NCBI GenBank assembly: GCA_028281325.1
Contig: JANQKC010000005.1
Coordinates: 124,001 to 188,000, forward strand
Length of the DNA stretch: 64,000 nt
Source: Alphaproteobacteria bacterium
GTDB taxonomy: Bacteria; Pseudomonadota; Alphaproteobacteria; UBA8366
Reading direction: 5' to 3'
In this document: positions 16,237 through 25,145 of the stretch, in pieces
Numbering within the stretch: position 1 is the first letter of the stretch
How the letters are laid out: each line of letters starts with the position of its first letter
Program-made: the position numbers and the translations under genes
Notes under the pieces: generated by a model
Databases searched by the model: none
What the model saw: only the letters and a program-made list of their open reading frames with translations
What the model was told of the DNA's origin: nothing

Positions 16237-17295
16237 CTAGCCGCGCTTACCCATCAAATCGCCGAACTTGTCGAGGAACTCTTTCTGTCCCTTGATCATG
16301 AATTTCAAATCCGGGATGACCATGTTGAACTTGTCCAGCGGCGGCATCCCTTTGGGCGATTCCGCGCCCTTGACGACGCCCCATTGACGCCCCCAACGGG
16401 CAAGCTGGTTTTGGCCCTCGACGGAGAAGGTCCATTCCATCAGAAGCTTCGCCGCGTTTGGATGTTTGGCGGACTTCAAGATACCCATCGGCGAGTGGTT
16501 CACGATGGCGCCGTCTTCATAGGCGTACCACTTGATCGCTTGCCCCTTATCCATTGCGACCACGATGTTGTGGGATGAAATCGCGACCGCAAGCGGGCGC
16601 TCGCCGGCGACGATCATGCGCGCGGCGGCACTGTTGCCCCGCGTATAGAACAGATCCTGTTTGCCGAGTTCCTTCAGGAAATCCCATCCGCCGGCAAGAT
16701 TGTTGTGCACCATGGTGGCGTAGAAGGTGCGGGACGATCCCGCTGTTTCGGGATGCGCCGACAGAAGCTGCTTGTTCCATTTCGGATCGAGCAGATCCTT
16801 AAACCTCTTTGGGAGCGTCGACGTGTCTTTGACCAGATTGGTGTTATAGGCGCCGAGCAAGAGAAAGACCGTCCGTGAAATGTAGTGCCCGTCCGGGTCT
16901 CTTAGGCCGGGATCGATCCTGTCGAAGGTCGCCGGCTTGTAGGGCGCATATAGGCCTTTCTCGAGCCAGATTTCCGCCATGTAGGGCACCGAGACGCTGA
17001 TCACATCCGGCCGCGGCTTTCCGGCGGCCATTTCGGCGGCGAATGTCTGGATCAGCTTGCCCGAATTCTTGCGGAGGATCTTGAGCTTCACCTCCGGAAA
17101 CTTCTTCTTCCAAAACTGACTGAACTTCTTGTTATAGGCTTTTCGGCCGGTCGTATAGAAAATGACCTCGCCTTCTTTTTTCGCCGCTTCGTAAAGCGTG
17201 GCGATGCGATCGCTCGATGCGTTCCCTGAACCGGGTAACGCGACCATCGCCGCAACGGCAGCCGCCAGCGCCGTTCGTTTCATTGTACGGTTCAT
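16237..17295 (-). CDS. ABC transporter substrate-binding protein (family 1, FbpA-like fold)
   Basis: 352 residues with a signal peptide (about 1-26, ALAAAVAAMVALPGSGNAS), so periplasmic. The pattern EAAKKEGEVIFYTTG at the mature N-terminus and DLLDPKWNKQLL in the middle are those of extracellular solute-binding family 1/FbpA-like proteins. The adjacent Tyr pair that binds ferric iron in FbpA is not seen; the corresponding segment reads AVAISSHNIVVAM. I therefore favour a carboxylate, phosphonate or similar anion over iron. First gene of the importer unit. Confidence 0.9.
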   Translation of the reverse strand: MNRTMKRTALAAAVAAMVALPGSGNASSDRIATLYEAAKKEGEVIFYTTGRKAYNKKFSQFWKKKFPEVKLKILRKNSGKLIQTFAAEMAAGKPRPDVISVSVPYMAEIWLEKGLYAPYKPATFDRIDPGLRDPDGHYISRTVFLLLGAYNTNLVKDTSTLPKRFKDLLDPKWNKQLLSAHPETAGSSRTFYATMVHNNLAGGWDFLKELGKQDLFYTRGNSAAARMIVAGERPLAVAISSHNIVVAMDKGQAIKWYAYEDGAIVNHSPMGILKSAKHPNAAKLLMEWTFSVEGQNQLARWGRQWGVVKGAESPKGMPPLDKFNMVIPDLKFMIKGQKEFLDKFGDLMGKRG

Positions 17296-17703
17296 CGTGT
17301 TCCTCCCACGGTGTGACCTATTGTCCCCAACCGACCGGGCGGATTCTTCGTTTGTATATGGCCTTCGCCAATTGCCCGGAAGGCGTGATTATTCGCCCAT
17401 ACCCGCTGCAGCCGGCTGTCTAACGATTATTGGATCGGCCGCATTGCGTCTTGGACCTGCATTATTCGATCATAAATTGCCGAATGATGACAAGCGACGG
17501 ACCGGCATTAAATAAAATCAATAGTTTAAGTATTGTCTTTTTCTCAACTCGAATTTGCGTCTCGTGAATAAAAATACGCGCGATATGAGGTGTGTCGATG
17601 TTCGACGGCGTGGGCGAAGGCATAGGGGAAACTCGGGTCGCGGCCTTCTTAACCTTCATTAACGGTATCTCCACCATTGCGTGACATAAACGCCGGGCAA
17701 GAA
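17296..17703. other. Gene-free stretch upstream of the importer
   Basis: About 400 bp between the divergent binding-protein gene and the membrane protein. It is AT-richer than the flanks, especially 17440-17600. I see no convincing ORF, tRNA or terminator; it presumably holds the promoters of both flanking genes. Confidence 0.4.
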
Positions 17704-18489
17704 ATGCCAACGATTGGCGGGACTTACGAACGGCAACGCATGTGGGTGGAAATTGACCCTATCGCCACCATCGCCATTGGGCTGATGGTCGGGCTTTTGA
17801 TGACCGCCGTTTTGTATGTGACGGTGGTGCGCTGGAAACGGCGTTCCGGCTTCGCCTTCTGTTTGCCGGCTTTCCTTCTTTACGTCCTGCTGTTCGTTGC
17901 CACCTTCCGCCACAGCGTCGTCAACGCCGATCCCGGCGCAGGGGAAATCTCCGACTATGCGGTGACGCTTTTGCTGTTAGGACAGGCGGCGATCTCAGCC
18001 TTCGGCGTCGCGATCGCGATTCTCGCCGTGTTCGGATTATATCTCGCCGTGCTGCCGCGGCTGGATCGGCCGGTGAACCGGGTGCGCGCCTATGCGAGTT
18101 GCGCGATCGTCTGCCTGATCGTTGCGGTTCTGTTCAATCCGAACGACGCCGTCCGGAAGTTGGAACCGGCGATGGCCGCAGGGGTCGTCGCGGCGACCGC
18201 AAACACGGCCGATGCCGCGATGCTGGCGAAAGCAAAGGATACGCTCAAGAAACTACGTGAGCTGGGTGTGGTCACGCGGATCGAAACCGACGACACCGCC
18301 GTTACGCATTATGTCAGCGAGCCCTTCATCACGTTGCCGGACGACGTGGTGGAGGAATATGCGCGCGCCGCGTATGTGCATCACATTCACACGGACTCCG
18401 GTAAACCTAAATCCGTGATCCTGCGGGAAACCGCAAGCGGGCGTCGGATCGCGGTGCGGGACCAAGACGGGACCTTCCGCCGTTTCTGA
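17704..18489 (+). CDS. Membrane protein of unknown function
   Basis: About 261 residues. Four transmembrane helices are clustered in the first 150 residues (starting at IATIAIGLMVGLLMTAVLYV, FCLPAFLLYVLLFVATF, LLLLGQAAISAFGVAIAIL and YASCAIVCLIVAVLF). The last 110 residues are soluble, mixed alpha/beta, with KAKDTLKKLRELGVVTRIETDD and end in a basic tail. No family is recognised. The start is uncertain: ATG 17704 or ATG 17740 or GTG 17677 are all in frame with weak ribosome sites. It converges with the SDR gene that follows. Confidence 0.7.
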   Translation: MPTIGGTYERQRMWVEIDPIATIAIGLMVGLLMTAVLYVTVVRWKRRSGFAFCLPAFLLYVLLFVATFRHSVVNADPGAGEISDYAVTLLLLGQAAISAFGVAIAILAVFGLYLAVLPRLDRPVNRVRAYASCAIVCLIVAVLFNPNDAVRKLEPAMAAGVVAATANTADAAMLAKAKDTLKKLRELGVVTRIETDDTAVTHYVSEPFITLPDDVVEEYARAAYVHHIHTDSGKPKSVILRETASGRRIAVRDQDGTFRRF

Positions 18490-18507
18490 CGCTGCGACGC
18501 CGCCGAC

Positions 18508-19284
18508 CTAGCCGCCGGTGAGCATGCCGCCTTCCACCAACAGTTCGGTGCCCGAGACGTGCCGGCTTTCATCGGACGCCAGGAACAGGGTGGCATAGGC
18601 GATATCCTCGACCGTGCCCAATTCTCCCATCGGCACAGCCTTCAGCCGTTCCGCCGCGCCGGCGTCCTCGTCGCCCCAGCGATGCTTCAGGACGTCATTG
18701 CCGAGCGGCGTGCGCACCATGCCGGGATGGATCGAATTGCAGCGGATCTTGTACCCTTTGCGCCCGCAATGCTGGGCGACGGATTTGGTGAGCTGGCGCA
18801 CCGCGCCCTTGCTGGCGCCATAGGCGACTATATGCGCGGTCCCGCGAATGCCCGCGGTCGACGATATGTTGATGATCGAGCCGCCGCCGGATTTCGCCAT
18901 CGCCGGGATCGCCGCCCGGCAGCCGAGAAAGACGCCGTCGAGATTGATGTCGTTGACGAAACGCCACTCCTCAAGACTGATCGACTCGATGTCCTGCGGC
19001 GCGCCGGTGCCGTAGACGCCGGCATTGTTCATGAGGATGTCGATCTTGCCGTACCGTTCCATGGTGTCTTTCACCACGCGGTCCCAATCCTCGGGCTTGG
19101 CCACGTCCAACGCCAGGAAGATCGCGGCCGCGCCGATTTCATCGGCGACACGGGCGCCGTCCTTGACATTCTTGTCGGTTACCACGACGCTCGCGCCTTC
19201 GCTGGCGAGCAACCGTGCGGTCGCCGCGCCAAATCCGGACGCGCCGCCCGTTATGATCGCTACTTTGCCGTCGACTCGGCCCAT
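18508..19284 (-). CDS. Classical short-chain dehydrogenase/reductase
   Basis: 258 residues, all landmarks of a classical SDR: TGGASGFGAAT (NAD-binding, about 12-22), LDVAKPEDW, NNAGVYG (about 90-96), INISSTAG with the active Ser, and YGASK with catalytic Tyr and Lys (about 158-162). Asp at position 36 or so (VVVTDKN) suggests NAD(H) preference. The C-terminus GTELLVEGGMLTGG is typical of 3-oxoacyl/hydroxysteroid-like enzymes. ATG is preceded by GGAGGATT. It is divergent from the aldo-keto reductase. Substrate unknown. Confidence 0.92.
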   Translation of the reverse strand: MGRVDGKVAIITGGASGFGAATARLLASEGASVVVTDKNVKDGARVADEIGAAAIFLALDVAKPEDWDRVVKDTMERYGKIDILMNNAGVYGTGAPQDIESISLEEWRFVNDINLDGVFLGCRAAIPAMAKSGGGSIINISSTAGIRGTAHIVAYGASKGAVRQLTKSVAQHCGRKGYKIRCNSIHPGMVRTPLGNDVLKHRWGDEDAGAAERLKAVPMGELGTVEDIAYATLFLASDESRHVSGTELLVEGGMLTGG

Positions 19285-19402
19285 TCTGAATCCTCCCTGT
19301 GCGGTATATCGCTACGATTGGGGCATTGTAGCCGGGCAGGGGATGCGGATGGCAAATTCCGGCGCCGACGGTTCGGGCCGGCGCGATTAGATAGAGGATG
19401 CA

Positions 19403-20371
19403 ATGGATTACACGACACTCGGAAAGACGGGGTTGAAGGTCAGCGTCGCGGGTCTCGGTTGCGGCGGGAACAGCCGCCTGGGACTGGGCACGGGGCGCAG
19501 CGAGGAAGAAGCGATTGCGATCGTTCGGACCGCGGTCGACCTGGGCGTCAATATCCTGGACACGGCGGCGAACTACAAGACCGAGGATCTTGTCGGGAAA
19601 GCCATCGAACCGCTAGATCGGGACTCTCTCGTCATCGCGACCAAATCGAGTTTCCAGAAGGAGGGGGCTTTCTTCACGCCGGAACAGATGGTCGCCAGTC
19701 TTGAAAATTCCCTTCGCGAACTCCGAACCGATTATATCGATGTCTTCCAACTCCATGCGGTGCCGCCCAAGGGATACGATCATGCCTTGAACGTGTTGGC
19801 CCCGGCGCTGGAACGCGAAAAGGAAAAGGGCAAAATCCGCCATATCGGCCTGACCGAGACGTCCCCCAACGACCACGGTCACGAGATGTTGCAACGCGCG
19901 GTCCACGATCCGGTCTGGGAAGTGATGATGCTCGGCTTCAACATGATGCATCAGAAGGCGCGGCAGAAAATCTTTCCGCACGCGATCGAGAATAACGTGG
20001 GCACCCTGTTGATGTTCGTCGTGCGCAATATCTTCAGCCAGGAAGGTTATCTGGCCAACACGATGCGCGACCTGGCGGCGGCGGGGAAGGTTCCCACCGA
20101 TTTGGCGGAGAGCGACAACCCGCTCGATTTCCTGATCCACGACGGTGGCGCCACCAGCTTGACCGATGCCGCGTATCGTTTCGTCCGGCACCAGCCCGGC
20201 GTGAATGTCGTGTTGTTCGGCACCGGCAGCCAGGATCACCTGCGGACGAATATCGACTCCATCCTGTCGCCGCCGCTGCCCGAGGCCGATGTGAACAAGC
20301 TTCACGATTTGTTCGGGCATTTGGAAGGCGTCGGCCTCGATCTGCCGGACAGGAGTCAAAAGAAGGCTTAA
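19403..20371 (+). CDS. Aldo-keto reductase family oxidoreductase
   Basis: 322 residues, TIM-barrel AKR. The catalytic tetrad is visible: DTAANY (Asp and Tyr, about 51-56), Lys in IATKSS (about 78) and His in FQLHAVP (about 118). The sequence GLGCGGNSRLGLG near the N-terminus matches the YghZ/Gfo-like AKR12-type branch. A short Arg/Glu-rich region at the end is less conserved. NADPH-dependent reduction of an aldehyde or ketone is expected. GAGGATGCA precedes the ATG. It is followed by a GNAT gene 42 bp later, probably the same transcript. Confidence 0.92.
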   Translation: MDYTTLGKTGLKVSVAGLGCGGNSRLGLGTGRSEEEAIAIVRTAVDLGVNILDTAANYKTEDLVGKAIEPLDRDSLVIATKSSFQKEGAFFTPEQMVASLENSLRELRTDYIDVFQLHAVPPKGYDHALNVLAPALEREKEKGKIRHIGLTETSPNDHGHEMLQRAVHDPVWEVMMLGFNMMHQKARQKIFPHAIENNVGTLLMFVVRNIFSQEGYLANTMRDLAAAGKVPTDLAESDNPLDFLIHDGGATSLTDAAYRFVRHQPGVNVVLFGTGSQDHLRTNIDSILSPPLPEADVNKLHDLFGHLEGVGLDLPDRSQKKA

Positions 20372-20413
20372 GGCGTTACCTGCCGGGGCAAAGTGGACTG
20401 AAATGGAGTATCC

Positions 20414-21010
20414 ATGACAGGCGAATTCACCTTTCGCGACGCGCGCCAGGAAGACGCGCGCGACATCGCGGAACTCTTCCAAATCTCGTCCGACGGTGTG
20501 GCCGATTATGTTTGGAGCACCCTGCAGGATGAGTATCCGGGGTTGTCGCTTATCGAAATCGGCGAGCGGCGGTATGCGCGCGACGGCGGGAAGGAGATCG
20601 CGTTTTCCTTCGCCAACTGCATGGTTGCCGAAAGCGATGGGCGGGTCGTGGGTATGTTGCACGCCTTTCCAATGCCGGAACCCGATCCGCAGGACGATGG
20701 CCCCGGTGATCCCGTTCTCCAGCCCTATGCGGAACTCGAGCTGCCGGGCAGCCTCTATATTTCGGGCATTGCCATGCGCGAGGGTTTTCGCGGCCGGGGC
20801 GGCGGCAGCGCGCTGTTATCGACCGCACGGGAAACCGCGCGCGCGTTGAGTTTAGATCGATTGAGCTTGCTGGTATTCGAACAGAACGCAGCCGCCTTGC
20901 ACCTGTATCTCCGGGAAGGGTTCGAAGAGATCGACCGCCGGGCGGTCGTCCCCCATGAGTTCATCCATTATACCGGCGATATCGTCATGATGGCCGCCCC
21001 AGCGGGTTAG
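20414..21010 (+). CDS. GNAT-family N-acetyltransferase
   Basis: 198 residues. The acetyl-CoA-binding motif A is recognisable as GFRGRGGGSALLSTA (about 122-136), with the preceding beta strand ISGIAM, and motif B as LSLLVFEQNAAALHLYLREGF (about 153-172, first 20 shown). The N-terminal third has many Asp/Glu residues (FTFRDARQEDARDIAELF). GGAG precedes the ATG by 8 nt. Lies just after the aldo-keto reductase. Acceptor unknown; both small molecules and protein N-termini are possible for this fold. Confidence 0.88.
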   Translation: MTGEFTFRDARQEDARDIAELFQISSDGVADYVWSTLQDEYPGLSLIEIGERRYARDGGKEIAFSFANCMVAESDGRVVGMLHAFPMPEPDPQDDGPGDPVLQPYAELELPGSLYISGIAMREGFRGRGGGSALLSTARETARALSLDRLSLLVFEQNAAALHLYLREGFEEIDRRAVVPHEFIHYTGDIVMMAAPAG

Positions 21011-21304
21011 ACCGCCTCCATCCCAGTTTGCCGGCGGCATGTCGGGAGGAAACGGTCAAGCCGCACTCGTCTTGGGCCGGTCGCGGTATACGCATCTGGA
21101 CACTTCAGGGGGATTTATTGGAGTGTCCATTATCATCGATGCTGCATCGACAGCCGCGCCGCCGGCAACGCGATCCCTTTTAGATGCCGGAACCATCGCA
21201 CTGGCATCGGGGAAATAGCGCCATCGTTGCGTTTTCTTAAGGCTATTGCGGTTTCCTGTCCCCGACCATGGACCATCCATCATCAAGACACCGGAGCCAA
21301 CTTC

Positions 21305-22413
21305 ATGCGAGCCGCGCCCCTTTTTGCCGTTGCCTTGGTCATGCCCTTGGCAATCGCCCCGCAATCCGTCCATGCCGAGGACGGCAAAAGCTATCCGCGC
21401 GTCGATGCGAGCATCGTGATCGAGGTTCAAAACGACAACACGTATAAATCTCAAGACGACGACGCGGAACTGAACGATCTTTTCACCACGACCGAGCCTG
21501 AGGTGACGTTCCATTTCAACCGTTATGTGTCGCTGTTGGTCCATGGTGTGCTGGAGCCGGTCAAGGACCCGGGGCCGCGCGATGACCGGTTTTTTGAGGA
21601 CCACGGATTCTACCTGCAAGATATCATATTGCAGTTCGATGCGGATCGGGTGTTCGGTTTCGGCGGCAAGTTCACACCGAACTTCGGCTTGGCATGGGAC
21701 ATCGCGCCGGGCGTTTACGGTACAGACTTCGCCGAAGACTATGAATTCTCCGAGAATATCGGATTCGGCGGCGGCTTTGCGTATGCGTCGGACAGTGTCG
21801 GCACACACACAGTGTCGGCACACACAGCGTTGCAGCCAGCACGTTTTTCCAAGACTACAGTGTCCTCAGCGAGTCCGCGATCACGAGCCGGGGGCGGACC
21901 CGTGTGAGCGACGGCGGCGTGGGGAACACCGGCGATTTCTCCTCCTTCGCCGTCTCGATCGACGGTGCGGAGATGCCCTTTGCACCCGGCTTCGCCTATC
22001 ACGCGGCCTTCATCCAGCGCGGGAAGGGGAAGGGCGATGCCCAGGACGAAAAAGGCGTGATGTTTTCCGGAAGCTATGCGTTCGAACTACAGGGCGTCAC
22101 GGTCACGCCGCTGGTCGAGTATGCGCATTTCTTCGATGCGGACGGCGTGAACGATCAGGAGCGCGGGTTTCTTACCACCGCCGTGCAGGTGGAATGGCAG
22201 AAATGGAATCTGGCGCTGTCCCGCACCAGCCGGGATACCGACCGCCCGAACGATAGCGATATCGACGATGCCCAGATCCAGGTATCGGCGGGGTATAGCT
22301 TCGACGTCGGCCTTACCGCCGATGTGGGGTGGAAGATCGCCGAGGAAGAAGACGTCGAATCCCAGACGATTGGCTTTCTGCTCACGTATGAGGCCGATTT
22401 CAGCGCGCCGTGA
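21305..22413 (+). pseudogene. Frameshifted outer-membrane porin-like gene
   Basis: Two overlapping frames make one protein. The first part (from ATG 21305, GGAG 8 nt upstream) has a signal peptide (APLFAVALVMPLAIA...VHA) and alternating strands such as RVDASIVIEVQND; it runs out of frame after YASDSVGTHT. The second frame continues as VAASTFFQDYSVLSES and ends with GFLLTYEADF, a typical beta-barrel C-terminus. The break is at a 17-bp tandem duplication (21794-21827). Deleting one copy gives an uninterrupted 364-codon frame (1,092 bp), so the parent was a 363-residue outer-membrane beta-barrel. It may be a pseudogene, a phase-variable gene or a sequencing artefact. Confidence 0.8.
21794..21827 (+). 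repeat. 17-bp tandem duplication that breaks the porin frame
   Basis: Two copies of a unit starting AGTGTCGGCACACACA lie back to back (21794-21810 and 21811-21827); the second differs at the last base, where the CA run is one repeat shorter. Removing 17 bp restores the reading frame of the porin gene. The CA-microsatellite inside the unit makes slipped-strand mispairing plausible. Confidence 0.85.
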
Positions 22414-22437
22414 GAGGCCGCCTGAGGTCGCTCTGGC

Positions 22438-23583
22438 CTATTTCAACAGGTCGCGGCCGATGATCTCCCGCATGATCTCGCTGGTGCCGCCGGCGATGCG
22501 GCTCATGCGGGCGTCGGCCCAGGCGCGCGCGATCGGGTATTCCCACATATAACCGTAGCCGCCGTGCAGTTGGACGCAGGTGTCCAAAGCTTGGCACAAG
22601 CGTTCGGTCGAATAGAGCTTGGCCATGGCCGCGTCCTCGGCGGTCAATTCGCCCTTGAGATGCAGTTCGATACACCGGTCGATGAAGATGCGCGCCGCGA
22701 CCGCCGCGGTTTTCACGTCGGCGAGCTGGAAGCGGCTGTTCTGGAAGGCCGCAAGCGGTCGCCCGAAAGCCTGGCGCTCCTGCGTATATTCCACCGTCCA
22801 GTCGAGCGCGGCCTCGATCATGGTGACGCAGCGGATCGCGACCAGCAGCCGTTCCTGCGGCAGTTGCTGCATCAGTTGGATGAATCCTTCGCCTTCGACG
22901 GTGCCGAGCAGGTTGGTCATCGGCACGCGTACGTCGTTGAAGAACAGTTCCGACGTATCCTGCGCCTTGTAACCGACCTTTTCGAGATTCCGACCGCGCT
23001 CGAAACCCTCGCGTTCCCGTTCGACCAGGATCAGGCTGATCCCCTTGGCCTTTTCGTCCGGATCGGTTTTCGCAACCACGATGACGAGATCGGACAATTG
23101 ACCGTTGCTGATAAAGGTCTTTTGGCCGTTGAGGACATAATGGTTGCCGTCCCGCACCGCGCGGGTGCGGATGCCCTGAAGATCCGATCCGGCGCCCGGC
23201 TCGGTCATCGCGATCGCGCCGATCGTTTCGCCCCGGACCATCTTCGGCAGCCAGTCCCGTTTTTGATCTTCCGTACCGTACTGCAGGATGTAGGGCGCGA
23301 CGATATCCGAATGCAGATAGAAGGCCGGGCCGGAGGTGCCGGCGCGCGCCAGTTCCTCGACGACGATGGCGCTGAACCGGAAATCCGCCTCGGGACCGCC
23401 GTATGCTTCCGGCATCGTGCAGCCCAAAAGGCCCGCGTCGCCGGCCTTGCGCCAAACGTCGCGGCTGACCATGCCGTCGCGTTCCCACCGGTCATGATGC
23501 GGGGCGACTTCGGACTCGATGAAGCCGCGTACGGTCTCGCGGAACAGTTCGTGCTCGCCCGAATACAGGGTCCTTGGGATCAT
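22438..23583 (-). CDS. Acyl-CoA dehydrogenase
   Basis: 381 residues, full length for the FAD-dependent family. Typical elements: GGPEADFRFSAIVVEELAR, AIAMTEPGAGSDLQGIRTRA (flavin/substrate contact, about 131-150), NGQKTFISNG, and TVEYTQERQAFGRPLAAFQ (about 260-278). The usual catalytic Glu position is in GYGYMWEYPIARAW, where the Glu is present. The C-terminus SRIAGGTSEIMREIIGR is standard. Divergent from the HMG-CoA-synthase-like/thiolase cluster, 80 bp away, so a shared acyl-CoA pathway is likely. ATG has GGAAGG 7 nt upstream. Confidence 0.94.
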   Translation of the reverse strand: MIPRTLYSGEHELFRETVRGFIESEVAPHHDRWERDGMVSRDVWRKAGDAGLLGCTMPEAYGGPEADFRFSAIVVEELARAGTSGPAFYLHSDIVAPYILQYGTEDQKRDWLPKMVRGETIGAIAMTEPGAGSDLQGIRTRAVRDGNHYVLNGQKTFISNGQLSDLVIVVAKTDPDEKAKGISLILVEREREGFERGRNLEKVGYKAQDTSELFFNDVRVPMTNLLGTVEGEGFIQLMQQLPQERLLVAIRCVTMIEAALDWTVEYTQERQAFGRPLAAFQNSRFQLADVKTAAVAARIFIDRCIELHLKGELTAEDAAMAKLYSTERLCQALDTCVQLHGGYGYMWEYPIARAWADARMSRIAGGTSEIMREIIGRDLLK

Positions 23584-23664
23584 GCGCGGCCTTCCTTGGG
23601 TTGAATATTTCCATTCGATCCGTCGCCGTATAAGTTAAGGAAAAGTCGCAACAAGACCAACCGG

Positions 23665-25134
23665 ATGATGATGAGCAAGACAGGAATTACGGCCGTCGGC
23701 GGATATATCCCGCGGTTACGGATGCAGCGCGCCAAAATCGTGGAAGCGAACGCCTGGGCGAATTCGGCCCTGAAGGGCTATGCCAAGGGCGAGCGGTCCA
23801 TGTGCAACTGGGACGAGGACAGTGTCACCATGGCGGTGGAAGCCGCCCGGGATTGCCTGGGCAACGGACCGCGGGATGCGGTGACGGCGGTGCATTTGGC
23901 GTCGACGACCCTGCCGTTCGCCGACCGGCAGAACGCGGGCATCGTGGCCGAAGCGCTGAACCTGCCGGAGAATCTGTCCACGCTCGACATCACGTCGTCG
24001 CAGCGGGCGGGCACGTCGGGGTTGATCAATGCGTTGAACGCGGCCGCGAACAGTCCGGTTCTGTTCGCCGCGGCCGAGCATCGTCGGTCGCAAAACGGCA
24101 CGCCGCAGGAATTGCTGGCGGGCGACGGCGCGGCCGCACTCCTGGTCGGCACCGACGATCCGATCGCGACCTTCCTAGGCGGCCATACGGTGTCGATCGA
24201 TTTCGTCGACCATTATCGCGGCCAGCATCATGAATTCGATTACGATTGGGAAGAACGCTGGATCCGCGACGAAGGCTACATGAAGATCGTGCCGGAAGCC
24301 GTCGGCGCGCTGTTCGCCAAGGTCGACAAAGAAGTTACGGACGTGGACCGGTTCATCATCCCGGCGGCGCTGCGCGGCGTGCCCGCCATGCTGGCCAAGC
24401 GCCTGGGCATCAAGGACGAGGCGGTCTGCGACGTGCTGCAAGGCATTTGCGGCGATACCGGCGCGGCGCATGCGGTCGTCCTGCTGGCGAAAGCGCTGGA
24501 AGAAGCGACGCCGGGCGAGACGATTCTCGTCGCTGGGTTCGGCCAAGGCTGCGACGCGCTACTGTTCGAAACCACCGACAAGATTACGTCGCGCCGCCCA
24601 GGACGTGGGATCAACGGCAGTTTGGCCGTCCGGGCGGTTGAAGAGAACTACAACAAGTTCCAGTCCTTCAATCAGACGGTCGACAAGGATTTCGGCAAGC
24701 GCGGCGAGGTGGACAAACAGACGGCGCTGTCGACGCTGTACCGGAACCGTAAGATGTTGACCGGCTTCATCGGCGGCAAATGCACCAAATGCGGGACGGT
24801 GCAATTCCCCAAGTCGCGCTATTGCGTGAATCCGAACTGCGGGGCGCTCGACACGCAAGAAGACCACGCCATGGCGGACACGCCGGGTAAGGTGAACACC
24901 TATACCGCGGACTCGCTGACCTTCTCGCTGGACCCGCCGGCTTATTTCGGCATGGTCCAGTTCGATGGCGGCGGACGGCTGATGGTCGACTTCACCGACG
25001 TGGACCGCGACAGTTTCGATATCGGCGTGCCGGTGCGGATGCAGTTCCGCGTCCGCGAATACGACGACGAGCGGGGATTTCGCAAATATTTCTGGAAGGC
25101 GGTGCAGACGGCATCGTCCGGCGCAGAGGCGTAG
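23665..25134 (+). CDS. HMG-CoA-synthase-like condensing enzyme fused to DUF35 (OB-fold/zinc ribbon)
   Basis: 489 residues. Residues 5-350 have the thiolase-superfamily fold of HMG-CoA/KAS III synthases, ending in VAGFGQGCDALLFE. The C-terminal 120 residues are a DUF35 domain: a zinc ribbon with KCTKCG (from residue 373) and CVNPNCG, then an OB fold. In archaea, separate HMG-CoA synthase, DUF35 and thiolase form one channelling complex; here the DUF35 is fused and the thiolase is the next gene, 11 bp away. The nucleophilic Cys position is Gln113 (ITSSQRAGTSG), and the Glu and His sites also look altered, so ordinary condensation is doubtful. Several ATGs are in a row at the start. Confidence 0.88.
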   Translation: MMMSKTGITAVGGYIPRLRMQRAKIVEANAWANSALKGYAKGERSMCNWDEDSVTMAVEAARDCLGNGPRDAVTAVHLASTTLPFADRQNAGIVAEALNLPENLSTLDITSSQRAGTSGLINALNAAANSPVLFAAAEHRRSQNGTPQELLAGDGAAALLVGTDDPIATFLGGHTVSIDFVDHYRGQHHEFDYDWEERWIRDEGYMKIVPEAVGALFAKVDKEVTDVDRFIIPAALRGVPAMLAKRLGIKDEAVCDVLQGICGDTGAAHAVVLLAKALEEATPGETILVAGFGQGCDALLFETTDKITSRRPGRGINGSLAVRAVEENYNKFQSFNQTVDKDFGKRGEVDKQTALSTLYRNRKMLTGFIGGKCTKCGTVQFPKSRYCVNPNCGALDTQEDHAMADTPGKVNTYTADSLTFSLDPPAYFGMVQFDGGGRLMVDFTDVDRDSFDIGVPVRMQFRVREYDDERGFRKYFWKAVQTASSGAEA

Positions 25135-25145
25135 GAGGACAGACG

